Source: Escallonia rubra
Lineage: Eukaryota > Streptophyta > Magnoliopsida > Escalloniales > Escalloniaceae
DNA: 64,000 bases
Assembly (NCBI GenBank): GCA_033065855.1
Contig: JAVXUO010000831.1
Coordinates: 425,121-489,120 of the forward strand
Direction: 5' to 3'
Shown: positions 1 to 12,620 of the stretch, piece by piece
Numbering within the stretch: position 1 is the first letter of the stretch
Layout: every line of letters begins with the position of its first letter
Position numbers and translations under genes: made by a program
The notes under the pieces: generated by a model
What the model saw: only the letters and a program-made list of their open reading frames with translations
The model's database searches: none
What the model was told of the DNA's origin: nothing

Positions 1-1044
1 GATAATTTGAACATACACATAGAACGTATTTTGAGTACTATATTTTCTTTTCATTATGCCCCGAACAAAAAATATGCGAAATGCTTTGCATAAAGAAATA
101 TATCAAATGACTCAATTAGCATTTATACTTATAAGAAGGTTGAGCTTCATATACACCATCCCTTAAGAAGGAAAATTGTAACTCGTTACTAGATTCCGTT
201 AACAAAAACAAACAGAAATATAAAAATGAGCATATGGATTGTAATTTTCTTCTTTCACAGTATCTTTGGAGATAAGATTGCTTTAACCTGGTGATTAGAA
301 CATTGATGCTTGAGTATTAAGTTAAAAGGTATGAATCTACAATTATATATTAGTACGAGATTGTCGCTCATAATTTATAACTAAATGTCAAAAGTATTGC
401 TTATAAAAAAGTATCCTAATATTATACCATAACTATTTTTATTGTAACATTCACATTTGAATGTAAGTAAAAGTATGCATAAGAACTTTTCAAAATGGAA
501 TTTCAAGATGTCATCTTATACTTTAATTTATATATTTGCCGGAAATTAACAAGATTTGTAACGTATCAATAATATTAATGTGTTTTAACCAATATTTTTA
601 ACACCTTGCTTTGGTGCTTTGAAATCTCTTTAATATTCTTATACATCTTCCTGCTCTGTCAAAGAAGTAAGAATTATTGAGTACAATTTTGTACGTATAT
701 AATATGCATGAACAACATAGGCTGCGAGAGACATATGGATGTATATTACATGTTTATTAGAACTTTCAATAGTATGATTTAATGCGTGTTTGTCGTACCT
801 CTTAAAATTAGAAGGAAGACAATTTTTAAACATATCCCGTGCATTCTCCTTGTATTGCTAAGCAAACCCATTGAAGTACAAGAGATCCCAAAACCAAGTT
901 GAGCATTATTTTATACAGCGAAATGTAAATTACGTGGTGTCAAAACCAAGCATTACATTACATTATTTCGGTGCGTGCATACTCTCGTAATAAAAGCCGA
1001 AAGTTATAGTCACAGAAACATTTTTCAGTGGTTTATTGTTGATC
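1..1044. other. AT-rich spacer and ROXY-1 3' flank
   Basis: No gene is recognisable. Short open frames here are low-complexity and lack start context or domains. The last part, about 1000-1044, is the 3'UTR of the minus-strand glutaredoxin: read on the minus strand, the bases after its stop (ATCAACAATAAACC) match those after the stop of the second copy at 46797 (ATCAACATTAAACC). Confidence 0.6.
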
Positions 1045-1353
1045 TTAGACCCATATAGCATTAGCCTCAATGAGCATTGGTTTAAGCTTGCCCCTGACAT
1101 TGAGGCTCATGATCTCATTGGATCCACCAACCAATTCATTGCCTATGAATACACTTGGTACGCTAGGCTTACGACCTAATCTCTTTAGCGCTCGTTCCAT
1201 TTCCCGTCCATTCGGAAGCTGGTCGAGCTGATAAACCGTGATGTTCGCCCCAAAACCACGTATGAGCGTCTCAATTGTGTGGCAAATGCAACAAGAGCTT
1301 TTGGTGAAAATCACGACCGGATCTTCAGCAGCCAATCTCTCCACCTCATCCAT
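1045..1353 (-). CDS. CC-type (ROXY-class) glutaredoxin, copy 1
   Basis: A single-exon 102-codon gene, the full usual length for plant ROXY proteins. The thioredoxin fold starts at VVIFTKSSCCICHTIE, with the active-site motif CCIC at about residues 21-24. The Lys before the SSCC stretch, the conserved TVP-equivalent (SVPSVFIG) and the glycine pair of the glutathione pocket (LVGGSNE) are all present. The C-terminus ends AIWV, a variant of the ALWL-type tail that lets ROXY proteins bind TGA bZIP factors. The family acts in nucleus and cytosol as TGA co-regulators in development, nitrate and stress signalling rather than as general reductases; that role here is inferred. The paralogue at 46488-46796 is nearly co-linear with conservative changes. 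The start is supported by a TATA box about 100 bp upstream and by sequence conservation stopping at the same ATG in three copies. No frameshift is seen. Confidence 0.93.
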   Translation of the reverse strand: MDEVERLAAEDPVVIFTKSSCCICHTIETLIRGFGANITVYQLDQLPNGREMERALKRLGRKPSVPSVFIGNELVGGSNEIMSLNVRGKLKPMLIEANAIWV

Positions 1354-1610
1354 GAATTAGTGTGCAAGAAGATGAAGAGAGAAAACAATGTGATGTATGT
1401 GAAGCTTGGGAAAAGAGTTTGAGGCTTGGGTTTGAGGAAGTTGCCTCTTAGGATGCTATTTATAGAGTAAAACTGGCTGAAATGTTTAAAAGAGTGATGC
1501 AAATGGAAGGGCTGCGATGCAAATGAAAAGGCTCTCTTCATGGGTCTATCTTGGAGAATCTGGTTGGTGGAGAATAAAGGGATCGGTTTATCGAAAGGGT
1601 AGCTTTGGGC
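1354..1610 (-). promoter_or_regulatory. ROXY-1 promoter and 5' leader
   Basis: Read on the minus strand, a TATA box CTATAAATAG lies at 1456-1465, about 100 bp before the ATG. Farther upstream, the string CCAGATTCTCCAAGATAG (minus strand, around 1546-1563) recurs almost exactly in front of the second gene, as CAGATTCTCCAAGATAG near 46313, and the leader also resembles 25601-25790. The shared block spans roughly 250 bp, so the promoter was duplicated with the gene. Confidence 0.75.
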
Positions 1611-1739
1611 TCACAAACAGATTTTTGTACTTTTGAAACACAGCTGATAGAGTAATTTGAAGGAGGGAAACTTTGAAAAATGGCTCTTGAAAAAGGTAGC
1701 AAGATTCTCAGGCTACCTTCCTTACCCTTCAAGACTTTT

Positions 1740-2228
1740 TATGTTCTGCTCAAAACTACGTAGACCAATGTTTGAAAGTTGAGAAGGGCTCAAAGTGTAG
1801 TTTAAGCAATTACCAATTTTGATCTGCAACTATTCGGGGTTCTGTTAATCAATCGGAGGTACTTAAACTCTCGAGAATTTAGCAACTTTAAGCTAACATT
1901 TTACTTAGTCACCGCTTAATTACCCCAAGTATTGGCTTTAGTTGGATTTTTTTGGGACTGTGATCAGAAATCAACACCTGAAATGCATATCTTAAATTGT
2001 TTAACAGAGAAGATTTCAACTTCAACATTAAGAGCAGGTTCGGTTAGTTCAGTTAACAGATTAACAGGGCCAGTCCTAAACAAGCTGATCTCGGGGCTTC
2101 TTCAAGGGCTCAATTCTCTTGCCGTTCTCTGTCTCTAAGCCATAGTTCTGTATCTGATACCAACGGCATTAACAGTATAGTAGCATGTCAGCAACAAAAA
2201 TACTAGTAAAGTTACGACCGAGTCATGG
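1740..2228. other. Spacer, nothing recognised
   Basis: A 68-codon open frame at 1932-2138 shows no domain or conserved start, and I do not support it as a gene. Confidence 0.5.
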
Positions 2229-3675
2229 TGTAATACCCTAGACTTTTAACTACTTGTGTAAAGAATAATTAAAAAAAAAACGTTATACTGATTTTGAATT
2301 AAGTAATGGACCATTAAGAATTTTCTTGGAGTCCTTTTAGTGACTGCTAGTGGCTAATGTGATTAGATTATATATATATATATATATATTTATTTTTTTT
2401 TTATTTTTTTTTTAAAAAAAAATATTTCGGGTTGGATTAGAATTTTAAGTCATATTGTGATTAAATTTTCAATGAAGACTTTAAGTTGTATTATAATTGT
2501 ACTAATAATTAGGACTTCAAGTTATATTAAAATTTGATTAGCAAATTATATAAGGGAGCAGAAGAAATAAGAGTTTTCATATTTTTTCAGAGACAAAGAA
2601 GAGAAAAGAGCAAAGAGCTATTGCATTCTTTTGGGTATTCAAGCAAAATTGTGATGATTGATCTAAGATAAAGTGGAGATTTTTGATGTTATATTCGTTA
2701 CTTTGAGGTAAGGATTTTTATGTCATCTTTTCGTTTTATACACGAGAATTTATGTGCTATCGTTTAATTCTCAAAATATATTTGCCTTTGAGCCTATTAT
2801 TGATCATCACGCTTTTTGTAATGTTATCAATAAAAAAAAAAATTTGTCTTGTAACTTACATTAAAAACGGTTCTCTTAAGATTTATTAAAATTATTTGCT
2901 CTTTTTATCGGAACTTTTTATCGGAAGATGTTATTCATAATTATTTGAGCGCTCCGTCTCTTTCACGGCCTAAAGCTTCAATTGCCACGTATCTATCTTC
3001 TGCTGGTTCTTGGCATTAATTTATAACAAGATTTGATCCCTTGCGTTGCACATGGGAGCAACAACTATCAAAATATATATTGACAGATCTCGTATTTATA
3101 TGCCTAATAACAATTACAAAATTGGTAGTGACAATGTGATAATAAAAAAATTATTTTTACCTCTATCAATTTTTATCGTTAAAAATGAACTCGAGTAATA
3201 ATTGTTAGTTTTTAGTGACTAATGAAGATGAAAAATAGTGTATGAAATAAGAAAAATAGTGTCTCATAACTAATAGCAATTGCAGTGATAATACTAACAA
3301 TAATAACCCGTGTATTGAAGTTGTATTATTCAAGACCACCAAGAAAAGAAAAGAATAATAATATATAATAAATGATTAAAAAAATGGAAGAGTAAACAAT
3401 ATATAAAACGTGTAATGAAATAAAAGGAAGGAGATTATAGTGGTTTAAGAGAAAAACTGATAGAGATTATTGTGTTTTCCTAAATAATAAAAAAGATTTA
3501 AGATTAAAAAGGAATATATAGAGAATTACTTTTGTTAAAATCTAGAAATTAATGGAATTGTAAGATATAAATAAAATTTTTGAGTGGGGCATGTTGACAT
3601 AGAAGAGAGAGAAATGTAAAATCTATATAATTAGTTGAATTTTAAATGAAAAGAATGAATTCAAATCAAATTTTG

Positions 3676-3715
3676 TATGTGTGTGTGTGAGAGAGAGAGA
3701 GAGAAAGAAAGAGAG
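3676..3715. repeat. Compound (GT)n(GA)n microsatellite
   Basis: A perfect TG run passes into GA and then GAAA units. Confidence 0.9.
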
Positions 3716-3845
3716 TGATCCTAATCATTATTATAAAGGTAAGTAAATTTAAAATATTTTGAAAATTCAAAATACGAAAGTTCACATGGCGAAGTAAGAG
3801 ATTGTCCAAATAAGTGGTGAATGAAAATTATTCTCTCAGCTTCGG

Positions 3846-3850
<5 letters not shown>

Positions 3851-3890
<40 letters not shown>
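3851..3890. repeat. (AT)20 microsatellite
   Basis: Forty uninterrupted alternating AT bases. Confidence 0.97.
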
Positions 3891-3892
<2 letters not shown>

Positions 3893-4764
3893 TACTCTAA
3901 CCAGATTTGTCTCAACCGTGTAATCCTTTGCCACATGTCACGTTTCTGTTGGCCCATTGGTTAATGATGGCCTTCTTTCATTTTCTCAATTTTCGTGTCA
4001 TTAAGTTTTCATCCAAAAACTTCTTTTGACAACATCTTACTCATATGATCTCCGGTTGAGCTGATTTTCATTTCGTTGAATTCTTATTTTTGTTCTCCTT
4101 AGTTTGAGTCTACAATGACTACTTTTGGACTTCGAATGAATATTCATTACATTTATCAAATTACTTTGTGGGTGATATTTGTATTTGAAAATCACTTTTG
4201 ACAATTGTGATTTATTTCTGACGCACCGGATGCGATACTCGATATTATATAATCATGATTTGTGATGCTTAATAATAAAAATGTGTATGTGACAGCCACA
4301 AGATTTGTTAAATATATTTTGATATTCGATTTATTGGTTATTTAACCCTCTTTTGGTCACCTTTGTTATTCACTTGTGAAATTTGACTGAGTTATCTAAA
4401 TTCTTATTTATTGGCTCTACTCGATAACTCATGTTTCGTATTCGTTTTGACTCTCTGTGTGTAAAATCTCTTATTGGGCAATTCGTGCTCACCCCTTTAC
4501 TTTTTGTTTCTTTCACCTTCCAGGCCAAGAGCATCACGAAGGGCGAAATGTTAGTACAGCAATGGAATTACTTTGGTGTTTGATATTGAGAATAGTAGAG
4601 GTTATGAACGAATTATTGGTTAGTTGATTTCTTTTGCTTTGAATTCATATATTTAGTCTGAGAGATTTGTAATAAAGTTTTGAAGCATTTTGGAGTTAAG
4701 TTTTTGAGATTTAGATAATTATGTCATGCAAGTTTGTTAGCTAGCTTCTTATTCCATCTTTCGC

Positions 4765-5290
4765 AGAAAAAATCAAAGATGCCATATAAAAAGATGCCCT
4801 AAAGCACACTCTTGTAGCAAGTTATATAACACGTGACAATATACATCTTTCATCAAACCTAATCCATATCTGCTGCCCAAAAGGTTTATAAGAGCATTCC
4901 AAAAGCTAAACAGTCAAGAAGGGTGCTCATCAAAGAAGACTGGAGTGAGTAAGAACTTTATGTGGTGATTCTTTATGGTGGGCGTGGACGGCGTCATGGG
5001 CATCTCCAAATTCGTGATGTTGCTTTATTCTTTAAACTGATTCTACACCATGGGTATTGGGTAGTATCTTACGCAGCATCAGGACATGGTGAATTAATAA
5101 AACGGAGACTGTTTATCCTAATGCTCTTGGTATATTGAGTGTTTACTATGAAAAGTTCTTAGTAGATGAGTCTTTAGGTCATCATCGGGATGGCCGATGA
5201 TGACATGAAATGACTAAAGCTCTGCCAAACTATATTCCAATACTGTGATTGATTGTAGCCTGATAATGCTCTCATTGTAAAGTTTCTAAT
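4765..5290 (+). repeat. Duplicated low-copy sequence, copy I (part 1)
   Basis: Matches 34230-34915 in order. Shared strings include CACGTGACAATATACA, AAAAGGTT, AAGCTAAACAGT and AAGAACTTTAT. A shorter inverted match lies at 36515-36740. No intact reading frame survives, so its origin is unknown. Copy I is broken by the unmatched stretch 5300-6290 and later by the copia insertion at 6552. Confidence 0.7.
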
Positions 5291-5299
5291 CAATACATT

Positions 5300-6290
5300 A
5301 ATATGGAAAATAAACTGTTTTTTCGACGTCAACATCATCAAATGACATTGTCAGTACATATAGTGCATAGCAAATACATCCCGAGTCCAAAAGAGGTCAG
5401 TTCAGCAGGCTTCTTGAAGTGGAAGTTTGGGGGTTGGAAGTAAAAGTGATTTGCTTTTGGACAGTACCTATCCTACAACTCTCTAGCTCCACCAACTTCT
5501 ACTTTTGGACCAGTTGGTGAATGGTGATTAACATGCTATTAAAAACTAGTCACAAATGGCACTGCATTATGTTTCTGATTGTTCAAGTTTTTTCTGTGCC
5601 CTCCAATATTGTTCTGACTTCTGATCTAACATACATCCTTTTGCGTTTAAGCAGTATATACTGTTTTATGGAGAGCTATGGTTCAGCAACGTTCCAAGAC
5701 ATTACAAGGGCTCTAACATTTCAAATCTGTTGCACACTGCCCTCCCAATCTGCAGTGATGGGATTAACATCACCTCCCTTGAACACAAAACTCACACCAC
5801 TTGAGATGGCTACAAATGAGAAGGGGGGAGGAAGGTAAAGTATGGTTTAAGCTTAAAGAAAAGTTGGTTGTTATAAATGATCCAAAAAGGAAGAAATTCA
5901 TCTAGATAACCTTTCAATTAGGAAAAATAAGGAGTTCGATTGATCTACTTCATGGCTTCTTTTTTGATATAATTCAGAGCATCTATTCACTTGGAGCAAA
6001 AACAAGTAGGGTTGATCTTTTTTTGAAAAAGTTAGGTTTATCTAAAATATGAGCTTTCCTTTTTCTTCCTTACAGAAGATTCCCTACCATTTCAAAGAAT
6101 TACTGAGAGCCGATAGAACCATTATAAACGGAAGAAACTTTGAAGGATGGTGATGCCTATATATCAAAATGCATATGTAATTGTCAAATAGAGATAACGA
6201 TCATGTATCGAAATCCTAGTTTATAAACATGCAGACCATTATATTGATGTTATTCTGAGAAACTGTATAAACATTTGGGAGACATTATAT
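5300..6290. other. Unmatched stretch inside duplicated block
   Basis: Absent from the second copy of the block near 34.9 kb. A 105-codon frame (5521-5838) has a hydrophobic N-terminal half but no recognisable domain, so I do not call it a gene. Confidence 0.4.
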
Positions 6291-6359
6291 GTCACAAAAT
6301 ATAGCATCGAGTACAATAAATAGTATAATTAACGCCTCTAACTATACAAGCTAGTTGAC

Positions 6360-6552
6360 TGCTATGGCTAAATGCAATTAGTGCCCTTAAAATCATGGCA
6401 AACCTATTTGCGCTGCAAACAGGGAGGAATTTGACATACCGTGACTTGGCCCGCCATTTATTCACTCTACCGAAAAGAAGAGCCTCAAAAATATTCCCAC
6501 CTGATTCGTTCATTTTGCAATGTGGTTATTTCAACTTCAAGTACCATCCTAT
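6360..6552 (+). repeat. Duplicated low-copy sequence, copy I (part 2), left flank of copia
   Basis: The bases GGTTATTTCAACTTCAAGTA at about 6524-6543 recur at about 35075. Here the sequence stops at the copia LTR (6553) and resumes at 20431 with CTACCAGGTTGTGGTGCTTT. At 35.1 kb the two halves are joined. Confidence 0.85.
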
Positions 6553-6783
6553 TGACGGAAAGTTATTCTTTCCTGTGTCATTCTTGATCTCCTTTCATAT
6601 ATGATCGATATCTTTGATTGTATTGTAATTGTAATCTCCTAATTTGATCGTAATCGTAATCTCTTGATTTGATTGATGTTGTAATCTCTTGATTTGATTG
6701 TAATTATTCAAACTCTCGTATAAATAGTTGATCAATGAGAAATGTCAAGTGTAACCTTTCACAATTTGTTTAGAGTCTCTCTA
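6553..6783 (+). repeat. Left LTR of copia-1
   Basis: Starts TGACGGAAAG. The body shares TCTTTGATTGTATTGTAATTG and TATAAATAGTTGATCAATGAG-like strings with the right LTR. TATAAATAG near 6719 is the likely promoter TATA box. It directly abuts the primer-binding site. Confidence 0.9.
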
Positions 6784-6944
6784 TGGTATCAAAGCCTCAC
6801 GCTCAAACGAGACAATCGATCCCGGCCAGTAGCCACCATGACCACCCTTGAGTCAGGCGCAACTCTTCCTCCGCACCTTCTCCTTCCGTTCAAAATCCCC
6901 TAACCCACATCACCACTCTAGTCACCATCAACCCCACCTCCCAA

Positions 6945-7979
6945 TTGCCGATCAAACTGACCGGTAGTGCAAATTTTCTGACGTCGCAAGTGCAGCTCAT
7001 GACCCTTTTTGTAGGGTATGACTTGCTTTCCTACGTCGATGGCACTCAAACAGCACCATCCTCTTCTCTACCTGTCGTCAACCCACAAACATCAAACTCT
7101 GGCAACCAGCTTGCCGTCACCACACCAAATCCGGATTATAGACTCTGGCTCCGGCAAGACAATCTCATCCGGAATGCCATCATGGCTTCCGTCGATCCCG
7201 CAATTGCTGAGGCTTCAACTCGTCTTATGACCACCTATGCTAATAAGTCTCAAACTCGTATATACAGTTTACGAGAAAATCTTGCTCATCTTATTAAAGG
7301 ATCGTTATCGATCTCTCAATATCTCGGCGAAATCAGATCCATCGCCGATGAATTGGCCATCTGCGGCTCTCCCATGAGACCTAAAGAACTTGCCATCAAA
7401 GTTCTCAACGGACTCGGCCCCGACTACAAGGAGATGAGTGCTACCATACGCGCTCGTGATACTCCTATGTTGTTTGAAGAGTTACATGACAAACTTATTG
7501 GTCATGAGATTTTCTCCACCATTCGGCTGCCAAGTATAAGCAGCCCACCATTACAACTCAGTTCACTCAACGATCAAACCAAGGAGGACAGAATAGCCAC
7601 TCCAACAATGGCATTCGTTGATCCCAGCACACACAAGATGGCAACGCCAATAACAATACCTCGCAAAACTGATCCCACAGATACTTCCATGTTCGCAGCA
7701 ACAACTGGTGCCCCTTCTACCTCCCCCAACAACAAAAACAACTCCAACAAACCAAAAGTCCAATGTCAACTTTGTGACAAATTTGGCCATCTTACAAAAG
7801 TTTGTCATTCAACGACTCATATTGCACTTGAGCCTCAAGCCAACTTTGCCTCCAAGCAACACAACAATTCCCCTACTAATTGGGTGATGGACATCGGAGC
7901 ATCTCATCACATTACTACTGACACTCAGAACTTGCAAGCCTATTTAGAATATCATGGACCATTGCGTGATCGTTTGTGA
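6945..7979 (+). pseudogene. copia-1 gag with zinc knuckle and protease start
   Basis: A 344-codon open frame. The N-terminal half is copia gag (UBN2-like; SISQYLGEIRSIADELAICG is characteristic). A CCHC zinc knuckle, CQLCDKFGHLTKVC, lies near residue 275. It is followed by the protease start WVMDIGASHHIT, where the usual DSGAS/DTGAS catalytic site reads DIGAS. The frame then stops, while protease and integrase remains continue downstream in other frames. The true start lies upstream, because gag-like sequence begins before the first ATG of this frame. Confidence 0.85.
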
Positions 7980-9290
7980 TGGTAATGGCATAAAGATTAC
8001 TCATACAGGAGATACCATTCTCAACTCTCCTTCTCGTAAATTTGTTCTCAACAATGTGTTGTGCGCCCCTTCTATTCATAAGAATTTAATTTATGTGCCC
8101 TAATTTTGTTCTCAAAATCAAACCTCTATTGAATTCTTTCTATCTTATTCTGTTGTGAAGGATTTGAGAACGCGGGAGCCTCTAGCTCAAGGCCTGAATA
8201 GATGTCACCTCTACAAATGGACCTGGCAAGGGTCCTCACCAGCCGTGTACGTTGCTACCACGCACCGGCAACCGCCCATCTCTCTGGCAACGTTGTTTAG
8301 GCCATCCCCATGTTTGAACTTTACAAACTCTAGTTTCCAAGTTTGAACTTCCTTATCTTCCTTCATCAAATAATAGTTGTAATTCTTGCCTTTGCAATAA
8401 AAAGTCATCGTTTACCTTTTTCTGTATCTTCTTTGCAAAGTTCCAAACTTCTAGAATTACTCTGTACAGATGTTTGGGGACCCTCACCAATTTCATCTTC
8501 AGAAGGACTTCGTCACTATGTCATACTTGTTGATCACTTCACAAAATATACTTGGGAATACGAATGCTTAACCAGGCATCTTACTGACATGGGCATAAAA
8601 CACTTACAATCTCCCCCGTACACACCACAGCGCATGAGTAGTGCAGAAAGACGACATCGTCACATTATGGAGACCACCCTCACCTTACTCCATCAAGCTT
8701 CCCTACTGCTTAAGTTTTGTAATTTTTTGCCATATGCTTGTCAAACTACTGTTTATTTAATAAACCATATGACCACCCCACTCCTCGACGACCTATCACC
8801 ATACCAAGCCTTGTTCAAGCACAAACCAAATTATCAAACCTTACGAACCTTCGGTTGTTTGTGTTACCCATGGCTTAGACCTTATGCTCCTCATAAGCTA
8901 GTCCCAAAATCCACACCTTGTGTTTTTTTTTTTTTTTTTTGGGTTATTCAGTTAAACACCATTGTTACAAATGCCTTGACCCCAACATTAAGAAATTATA
9001 CCAATCTCGCCATGTTGTTTTTGTCAAAAATAACTTTCTATTTGAACACATATCCCATGCACTCCCTTGTCCAAAAGAAGTTGACATGTCCTTTTGGATA
9101 AATCTCACTCCCATGGACCAACCCCCCCAATAGTACCGTCCAGTTCAACATTCACCGACGTTCAATCTGTACTTGTGCTCAAGCTGCATGCAGACTCACC
9201 CGTGCCCGTGTCTATGTTAGCACCATCAAAAGTCCCCACCCTATTAGCAACTCCATCATCCATTTCCCCTCCCTCATAGCCGGCCTTGGT
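7980..9290 (+). pseudogene. copia-1 protease/integrase remains
   Basis: Pieces in two or three frames. The pre-integrase zinc region and the integrase core start (LLCTDVWGPSPISS, about 8455-8500) are visible. HFTKYTW is then joined directly to the later GIKHLQSPPYTPQ region, so the middle of the core, including the second catalytic Asp, is missing. A run of 18 T at 8923-8940 interrupts the C-terminal part. This cannot encode an active integrase. Confidence 0.8.
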
Positions 9291-10290
9291 CCATTTGAAA
9301 GTTCCATCATTGGTCACCACGAGCAACGAAGCTCTCGTTCCTCCCTCGCAGCAAGTAAGTGTTTTTTCTCTCTCTAGCTCTCATTCACCTTCACCACCCC
9401 CTCCCCCACTTACACTTCCTCGTGTTACCACCAGATCCTAAAACCATGTTTTTTAGCCTAAGAAGCCCATTGATTACTCTGTTGCAGTTGTATCTATCGC
9501 ACACCAAATTGTCCCTCGGACTTATACACGGGCAGCCAAGAATCAATGTTGGCGTGATGCCATGCATGAAGAGATCAATGCAATGGTGAAAAACAAAACA
9601 TGGTCCTTAGTGTCACCATTTTCTTCTCAGAACATCATTGGGTGTTTCGTATTAAACACAAAGCTGATGGCACTCTTGACAAGTATAAAGCTCGATTGGT
9701 TGCTAAGAGATTTCACCAACAGCCATGTATCAATTTCACAGAAATCTTCAGCCCCCCGTTGTAAAGCCAATTACAATTCCGCTATTTGTTGACATTTGTC
9801 GTCTTCTATAACTGGCCTCTTTATCAACTCAACGTCAACAATGCATTCTTGCAAGGTTCTCTAGAAGAGAAAGTCTATATGAGTCAACCACCTGGCTTTG
9901 TTGATCGCAAGTATCCGTCTTATGTCTGCAAGCTTCATAAAGCAATATATGGTCTACGTCAAGCACCGCAAGCATAGTATAATGAACTTCACACATTTTT
10001 GCTCTCCTATGGCTTTATTATTTCAAGGTTGAAAACCTCTCTTATTATTCTTCAAGGTAATAATTCCGTGGTATACTTACTGATCTATGTTGATGACATT
10101 ATCCTTACTGGCTCCTCGAAGACAACACTTTTTCGAGTTAATGAGGCACTATCTTCTCAATTCTCCCTAAAAGATTTGTCTCCCTTAATGTACTTTTTGG
10201 GCATTAAAGTTTGCCAGACTCCAACCGGCCTTCTCCTCTCTTAACGGAAGTACATCATCGACCTTCTTCAACGATTTAATATGATGGATA
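9291..10290 (+). pseudogene. copia-1 reverse transcriptase, part before CACTA insertion
   Basis: Includes YQLNVNNAFLQGSLEEKVYM (about 9820-9880), where the first catalytic Asp of the usual YQLDV reads Asn, then AIYGLRQAP and an intact LIYVDDIILTG box near 10083-10115. Frames shift several times. The sequence is cut at 10290 by the CACTA element and continues in the same frame at 15894. Confidence 0.88.
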
Positions 10291-10680
10291 CACTACAAGA
10301 AAACAGACTTTTAGCGACGGGTAAATCCGTCGCTAAAAGCCCAAAATCCGTCGCTAAAGGAATTAGCGACGGATTCACCGTCGCTAAAAATCCCTCGTAT
10401 AAAAGCCCGTCACTAAAAGTTTAGCGACGGAATTTTTAAATCCGTCGCTAAATATGTGATTTTTACCGACGGATTTATTTTTCATTAGCGACGGAATGTC
10501 CGTCGCTAATTATATTTTTAAAATTTTAATTTATTTTCTTTTTCGTCCAATTAGCGACGGATTAAATATTTAGCGACGGAATATTCCGTCGCTAAATAGC
10601 TTATTTAGCGACGGAATATTCCGTCGCTAAATATTTAATTGAAAGGAATATTTTAGCGACGGAATAAATCCGTGGCCAAA
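10291..10680. repeat. CACTA left subterminal repeats
   Basis: About a dozen direct and inverted copies of the 10-11 bp unit TTTAGCGACGG, able to pair into many hairpins. Confidence 0.93.
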
Positions 10681-10939
10681 AGTCATTATTTTTTTTAAAA
10701 TTTTTTTTTTATTTTTCAATTACCTAAACCTGTACATAAATACAATTCTCAACAACAACGCGCAATAAGCGAAATACAGAAAAAATATATATAATCAATT
10801 AGAAAAAATATTTATTATAAAAGAAACTAATACATGTACAAGCCGGCAACCGGAGATAGCCGGTTAGGAGAGGGGAGAAGAGTACAACCCGGGCGCGGGG
10901 GGGGGGGGGAAGCTAGGAACGGGCACGGGAAGGGGCTCA

Positions 10940-12570
10940 TCAGGGGTTCCCGAGTCCTGGATCTGGATCCTGCTGAACCGGGGCCGGGGCGGCTGGTCCA
11001 GCAGTGCCCTGCTCCCTCATCATCCGGCACACCACTGTAGCAATGCGCTCGATATCCTCCTCGTGCAAATGAGGCCGAGGAGCCGGTGTCTGTGGAGGGG
11101 CAGCAGGGGGTGAGGACGCTCTTATCACGGCACGAGGAGTCGTGCTAGGCAGGCCGCGTATGCGGCCTTTCGGCCGATTCACGACCTCCGGCGTATCTAG
11201 CCATCGCTTCAACCCCCCAGTACTCCCAGCCGTACTAGTGGACGCTGATGGCTGTCCGGACTGCTGCTCGGACCCCCTTAGCTGTTCATACGAGGCCTGT
11301 AAAAATAGTGGTTTAACGATATGTTATGGCATTAATTAACGAAACAGACATCGAGGATAGAAAGAAACAGATTAACTTAAATAAATTGACTCACATCGAT
11401 CCGTCGGGCAATATCTGAAATATAGTCGCCCGCCTGGTGCGTCTCGTCCTTGTCCTTCCTCCGCACGTGCGTCTGAGTATAGGTCAGAGCTATGACCTCA
11501 TCCTCCTCTAGATCCGGGTGCTCGACCGCGTTCATATGTCGGACGATGTCGTGTGGCACCGACCCCCCGTGTGCGTCGGATCTCTGTTCTGTCTGTTCTG
11601 AGCCCCGCTCTTACTCTTGGCGTCCCAACCTGGATCCGCAGCCCACCGATCTATCATCTCCCCCCATACACGGTGAGATATCCAATGTGGGGGATATTTC
11701 GTCATGTCCGTCATCGGGGCACCCGCGGGCAGCGCCCTCTTCGCCCGGTCCCGTGCATCGTGGAGCCATCGGCGGTAATTCTTGCCGATGTAATTAAAGA
11801 AAGCCTGCTGCCCCAGTCCCTGCTGCTCAGGCGTATCAAACGTGAACCCCTCCTGTAATGCATTCAATAACACAAATTAACAACATAAAACAAACTGTAA
11901 TTTAACATTTACTAACGCTGAAAAAAATACTTCACCGTACCAGCCACTCCTCCCATAGGGCCTCCCTCGCAGCGGCATCCCATTCCTTCCAGTACAGGCG
12001 TGGCTCGAAGAATCGGCCCTTCACAAGAACGCCGATCTTCGTCCTCGCCATATTCTCCAGGATCCTGCCAAATAAGTAATTAAATTAATTAATACAGTTC
12101 AAATATAAATTAACATCCAAAATTTTTAGGCATAAGGCATGAGGTGATATTTTTAGTACTTACAGGCCCTCCTGCGTGAGCGTAACGCTCTGTTTACGCT
12201 GGGGGTCGATGCGTACCCCGCGTGTCGGACCACAGCCTCGTCGAGATCCTACAAAACACAGACATTAATACAGTTCAAATATAAGGCTAGCGAAAATGTA
12301 GGAAACACCGTTATCAACTATACCTGAGGTAGAACCCACGGAAGATGGAGACGGCTGGGGCGACGGCGATGGCTGGGGCGACGGTGACGGCGACAGCTGG
12401 GGCTGGGCCCCCGATGGCTGTCCGCGATCACTCTGTGCCCCGTCATCAGTAGGCAATGCCGAGGTGGGACTAATCGGGGAGGAAGCAGCTCGGCGTCCAG
12501 CCCGGCCACGAATAGCCCGTATCCTATCCATATCTGACTTCATATAGATTATATACAAAGACATTAACAC
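10940..12570 (-). pseudogene. CACTA TNPA-like gene (Transposase_24 type), degraded
   Basis: Pieces read from high to low coordinates on the minus strand. A Ser/Pro-rich N-terminal piece is at 12265-12570. Near 11950-12060 is a short block (VLVKGRFFEPRLYWKEW). The main conserved exon is at 11532-11873 with FFNYIGKNYRRWLHDARDRA and then RVWGEMIDRWA and NRQNRDPTHTGG, the recognisable plant transposase PF03004-like core. A following exon (11377-11559) is in another frame (HMNAVEHPDLEEDEVIALTY), and a Pro-rich C-terminal piece is at 10940-11212. Between the pieces are AT-rich introns with GT/AG-like edges. Exon joins were not resolved, and the frame change near 11540 suggests decay. The family binds the subterminal repeats; that role is inferred from homology. 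Confidence 0.7.
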
Positions 12571-12620
12571 GTGAAAAACAATAATTTAGGCATAAATCAT
12601 CATCGGCACTATATATATAT

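Larger units (their letters stand above)
2229..4720 (+). repeat. Possible decayed chromovirus-like LTR
   Basis: Starts TGTAATACCCTAGAC, like the TGTAATACCCCG start of the well-bounded LTR at 16049. Near 4488 the string GCTCACCCCTTTACTTTTTG and a downstream CAG resemble the late part of Tekay/Del LTRs. The 3' end and TSD are not clear, and low-complexity AT runs, including 2370-2425, blur the middle. Alternative: several unrelated relics. Confidence 0.3.

Noticed and set aside
3035-3060. GCGTTGCACATGGG motif as a transposon end
   Set aside because: Isolated; no inverted partner or TSD found.
5521-5838. 105-codon membrane-like protein
   Set aside because: Not conserved in the duplicate region, no domain, AT-rich spacer composition.
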